From contig NZ_RBXL01000001.1 of the NCBI RefSeq assembly GCF_003634315.1, positions 3,390,501-3,454,500 on the forward strand: a DNA stretch of 64,000 nucleotides, given 5' to 3'. Origin of the DNA: Thiocapsa rosea (lineage in GTDB: Bacteria > Pseudomonadota > Gammaproteobacteria > Chromatiales > Chromatiaceae). The notes beneath the pieces were generated by a model, which was not told the origin of the DNA, made no database searches, and was given only the letters and a program-made list of their open reading frames with translations. The position numbers were made by a program, and so were the translations under genes. This document shows positions 61,979 through 64,000 of the stretch, piece by piece; the stretch's first letter is position 1, and each line of letters starts with the position of its first letter.

Positions 61979-62067
61979 ATGAAACCGCGTCCGGTGGCGT
62001 CATGTCCTGTTGTCGGGCTGTTCCACCTTGCAGGCATCAACGAGCGTCGGAGTCGACGCGGTTTCAT
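61979..62067. repeat. Variant inverted-repeat element after the porin gene
   Basis: ATGAAACCGCGTC at 61979-61991 and its exact complement at 62055-62067 enclose 63 bases unlike repeat A or B cores except CGTCGGAG. It starts 10 bases after the porin stop; GATGAAACCGCG occurs twice in a row at 61967 and 61978. Confidence 0.75.
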
Positions 62068-62211
62068 GATGCTGAAAACAATCTCCTGAACCCAATCTCC
62101 TGAGCCGCGTCGCGCCGAGGCTGTGCTTGGGCGACAGCGCCGTCAGCGCGCATCTCGCGGGGGTAGGGTTTAGCCCGACCTTCGACTCGCAACCCATTGA
62201 CGGAGTACATC

Positions 62212-62997
62212 GTGACACTGACCTCCAGTCCATCTCGCCCGATCCGGATCTCTCTCGCTGTCGCACTCATGGGCGCGGCCGGTGCCCATGCCCACTTCCA
62301 GGAGCTCATCCCCTCCACGGATATCGTCAACGCCGAGACCGGCAACAACGTGACGCTGGAGATGCGTTTCACCCACCCCATGGAAGGTGGTCCGCTGATG
62401 GCGATGGGAGAACCCGTTCAGGTCGGGGTCCTGAGTCCAGGTGGTCGGGAAGACCTCAAGTCGAGCCTTCAGGCAGAGGAGGTGGACGGTCAGCGCACCT
62501 ATCGTCTCGACTATAAGATCAAGCAGCCGGGCGACTATGTCTTCTATCTGGAGCCCGCGCCTTACTGGGAGCCGGCCGAGGAAGCAATGATCGTGCATTA
62601 CACCAAGGTCGTCGTCGATGCCTTCGGTGCGGAGGAGGGTTGGGATGCCGATCTCGGCCTGCCGGTCGAGATCGAGCCCCTGGTTCGCCCTTACGGACTC
62701 TGGGCCGGCAATCTTTTTCAAGGGATCGTGAAACAAGACGGCAAGGCCGTGCCGTTTGCGGAGGTCGAGGTCGAGTGGCGCAACGACGGCTCGGTCAAGC
62801 CGCCATCGGATCCTTACATCACCCAGGTCATCAAGGCCGATGGGAACGGAGTCTTCAGCTATGCCATGCCCAAGGCTGGCTGGTGGGGCTTTGCCGCCCT
62901 GCTCGAGGGTGATGAGCCGATGAAGAATCCCGACGGCGAAGAGGTCCCGGTCGAGCTGGGTGCCCTCATCTGGGTCTATACGCGCGAGATGCGCTGA
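62212..62997 (+). CDS. DUF4198 periplasmic metal-transport-associated protein (NikK-like), 261 aa
   Basis: Signal peptide ([20 protein letters not shown]) and a mature domain starting [12 protein letters not shown], with [47 protein letters not shown] and a C-terminal carboxypeptidase-regulatory-like fold ([13 protein letters not shown]-like repeat; [20 protein letters not shown]). DUF4198 proteins accompany nickel and cobalt ECF importers (NikK). The N-terminal HxH could bind metal. GTG 62212 has GGAG at 7 bases. The next gene overlaps by one base, but no NikM/Q/O permease genes are in the window. Confidence 0.82.
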   Translation: MTLTSSPSRPIRISLAVALMGAAGAHAHFQELIPSTDIVNAETGNNVTLEMRFTHPMEGGPLMAMGEPVQVGVLSPGGREDLKSSLQAEEVDGQRTYRLDYKIKQPGDYVFYLEPAPYWEPAEEAMIVHYTKVVVDAFGAEEGWDADLGLPVEIEPLVRPYGLWAGNLFQGIVKQDGKAVPFAEVEVEWRNDGSVKPPSDPYITQVIKADGNGVFSYAMPKAGWWGFAALLEGDEPMKNPDGEEVPVELGALIWVYTREMR

Positions 62998-63680
62998 TGT
63001 CCGGCGCGGAGATCGCCGACGGTCGAACGCGAGTGGTGTGCAGCGCAAACGGATCGACGAGTGCCGCTTGCCACCTCGCGACGCTTCTGCTGCTGTCGAG
63101 TCTTAGCTCCCCGGCCCTCGCGCACAAGCTCCAAGTCTTCGCCTTTACCGAAGGTGCACGGATCAGCGGATCGGCCTACTTCGCCGGCGGCGGTGCCGCC
63201 TCGGGTGCGCGAATCGAGGTCCGTGACCGCGAGGGCAAGGTGCTGGCCGAGCTTGCGCCGGATGGCGAGGGTAAGTTTGTCTATACGGCTGCGTTGCCCG
63301 TGGATCATCTGATCCTCGCCATCACGGACGACGGTCATCAAGCCGAGTGGCGCGTCCCCGCGGCCGAGCTGGCGGCGGGCTTCGCACCGGACGAATCGCC
63401 CGCCCGGGACGCTGAAAGATCCGAAGGGGGCGAGGTGTCCGTCATTGTAGAGACGGTGCCATCTGCGGTTTCGGCAAACGCCATGGCGGCTCTTGATCCC
63501 GCATTGGAGTCAGCGATCGAGCGCGCCGTCGCGCGACAGATTCGACCCTTGCGCGAGCAGCTCGTTGCCGCGGAGGATCGGATCCGCCTCCAGGACATCC
63601 TCGGCGGCATCGGCTACATCATGGGCCTGACCGGACTGGCTCTCTGGTGGAAGAGCCGCCGTCCGTCCGGTCGGCCTTAG
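62997..63680 (+). CDS. NikL-like membrane-anchored protein, 227 aa
   Basis: Overlaps the DUF4198 stop (TGATG). An N-terminal hydrophobic stretch ends in ALAHKLQVFAFTEG, again putting a His near the mature N terminus, followed by a beta-sandwich (ISGSAYFAGGGAASGARIEV, KVLAELAPDGEGKFVYTAAL) and a C-terminal coiled coil and helix (LQDILGGIGYIMGLTGLALW) with a basic end. This fits NikL, the accessory subunit of NikKMLQO nickel importers. The cluster seems to have kept the periplasmic parts without the permease, at least within this window. Confidence 0.75.
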   Translation: MSGAEIADGRTRVVCSANGSTSAACHLATLLLLSSLSSPALAHKLQVFAFTEGARISGSAYFAGGGAASGARIEVRDREGKVLAELAPDGEGKFVYTAALPVDHLILAITDDGHQAEWRVPAAELAAGFAPDESPARDAERSEGGEVSVIVETVPSAVSANAMAALDPALESAIERAVARQIRPLREQLVAAEDRIRLQDILGGIGYIMGLTGLALWWKSRRPSGRP

Positions 63681-63709
63681 GTCTTGCGCGCCCGGACGGG
63701 TGCGCTGGC

Positions 63710-63898
63710 CTATTTCGTCAAGATCAATTTGTTGTTGCGCGTCATTCTCAGGATGTAACGATCGCCCGCGTGATCGATCAGCAGCAGGTTGTACCCGCGC
63801 AACAGCGCGTTGCTGTCGATCCGCGGAAGATCCGCGCGCATCGCTGCGGCAGACTGCGCACGCTGACTCGGGCTCTCGGACAGGGATTCTCTTGGCAT
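63710..63898 (-). CDS. hemP: HemP/HmuP hemin-uptake protein, 62 aa
   Basis: The C-terminal motif LLIDHAGDRYILRMTRNNKL, ending ILTK, is the HemP signature, preceded by IDSNALLRGYN. HemP/HmuP proteins regulate or assist heme uptake genes and often lie at the head of them. ATG 63898 follows GGAG at 8 bases; a GTG three codons upstream is possible. A Fur-like box is 30 bases upstream. The genes it would lead are not downstream on this strand (it is convergent with nikL-like). Confidence 0.9.
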   Translation of the reverse strand: MPRESLSESPSQRAQSAAAMRADLPRIDSNALLRGYNLLLIDHAGDRYILRMTRNNKLILTK

Positions 63899-63927
63899 GG
63901 CCGGCACTCCGCGTGAGTCGGTTTACA

Positions 63928-63950
63928 AATGCGAATCGTTGTCATTAAGA
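63928..63950. promoter_or_regulatory. Fur box upstream of hemP
   Basis: AAATGCGAATCGTTGTCATTAAG contains AATGCGAATCGTT, the same core as the box at 60462, with a weaker right arm. It is placed to control hemP on the minus strand. Confidence 0.7.
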
Positions 63951-64000
63951 TTATGTCGCGACGCGCCCGCTGTCAAGTCGTCTCGACCAGGTACGCCCTC

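Overview
The window comes from a GC-rich gammaproteobacterium that makes bacteriochlorophyll antennae, most likely a purple sulfur bacterium of the Chromatiaceae. The main evidence is two light-harvesting 2 (LH2) pucBABA clusters followed by a PucC-type assembly protein. A multiheme hydroxylamine-dehydrogenase-like cytochrome, a heme-linked Fur-type iron region and typical gammaproteobacterial housekeeping genes (rep, polA, gdhA, dsbA-like) fit the same picture. Genus was not determined.

Layout. 1-4.9 kb is the right end of an integrative element next to tRNA-Arg(CCG): a DnaT/phage-O-like protein running off the left edge, an XRE regulator, a small membrane protein, a repressor divergent from an FlhD/FlhC-like activator pair, a small HTH (Xis-like) protein and a tyrosine integrase. 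The repressor facing an FlhDC-like pair recalls SetR/SetCD of SXT-type elements and AcaCD of IncC plasmids. 5-23.9 kb is mostly chromosomal core: rep helicase, DUF2782, a TRAP transporter permease pair, PilZ, glycosyltransferase, polA, an octaheme Hao-like cytochrome behind three FNR-type sites, a TPR protein, a hybrid histidine kinase and a TldD/TldE-like pair.

24-31 kb is a nest of mobile DNA. A REP-associated transposase sits between inverted REP sequences. A group II intron begins at the outer REP edge. An IS1634-like element is inserted near the start of that intron's reverse transcriptase, and a second group II intron (with a frameshifted RT) is inserted between domains V and VI of the first, which makes a twintron. 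30.9-37.7 kb carries three toxin-antitoxin modules (YefM/YoeB, RelE/HTH, MazEF), a type IIG restriction-modification gene that appears to have lost its specificity domain, and gdhA.

37.8-50.1 kb holds a PEP/pyruvate-binding protein with a degenerate KaiC-like N terminus, a DsbA-like oxidoreductase, a lipoprotein hydrolase, an ABC-2 exporter split by repeats, an RlpA-like protein, a hexanucleotide microsatellite, a GH17-GT2 beta-glucan synthase-like protein and a di-heme peroxidase. 50.7-52 kb is bfd divergent from two bacterioferritin genes with complementary active sites. 53-57 kb is the LH2 locus: a duplicated pucBABA block, each copy behind a sigma70-like promoter overlapped by a TGT-N12-ACA (PpsR/CrtJ-type) site, then pucC. 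57-64 kb has a DUF2325 protein, an HmuS-like protein, a small Fur-box gene, an OprB-like porin, a DUF4198/NikK-like plus NikL-like pair, and hemP.

The most unusual feature is an interspersed palindromic repeat family. Repeat A (about 87 bp) and repeat B (about 86 bp) share the ends AAACCGCG...CGCGGTTT, are often joined by an AT-rich spacer of about 20 bp, and occur at about a dozen loci in 64 kb. At many loci the repeat supplies the stop codon of the adjacent gene. Coordinates, motifs and family assignments come from reading the sequence; no database or folding search was run.
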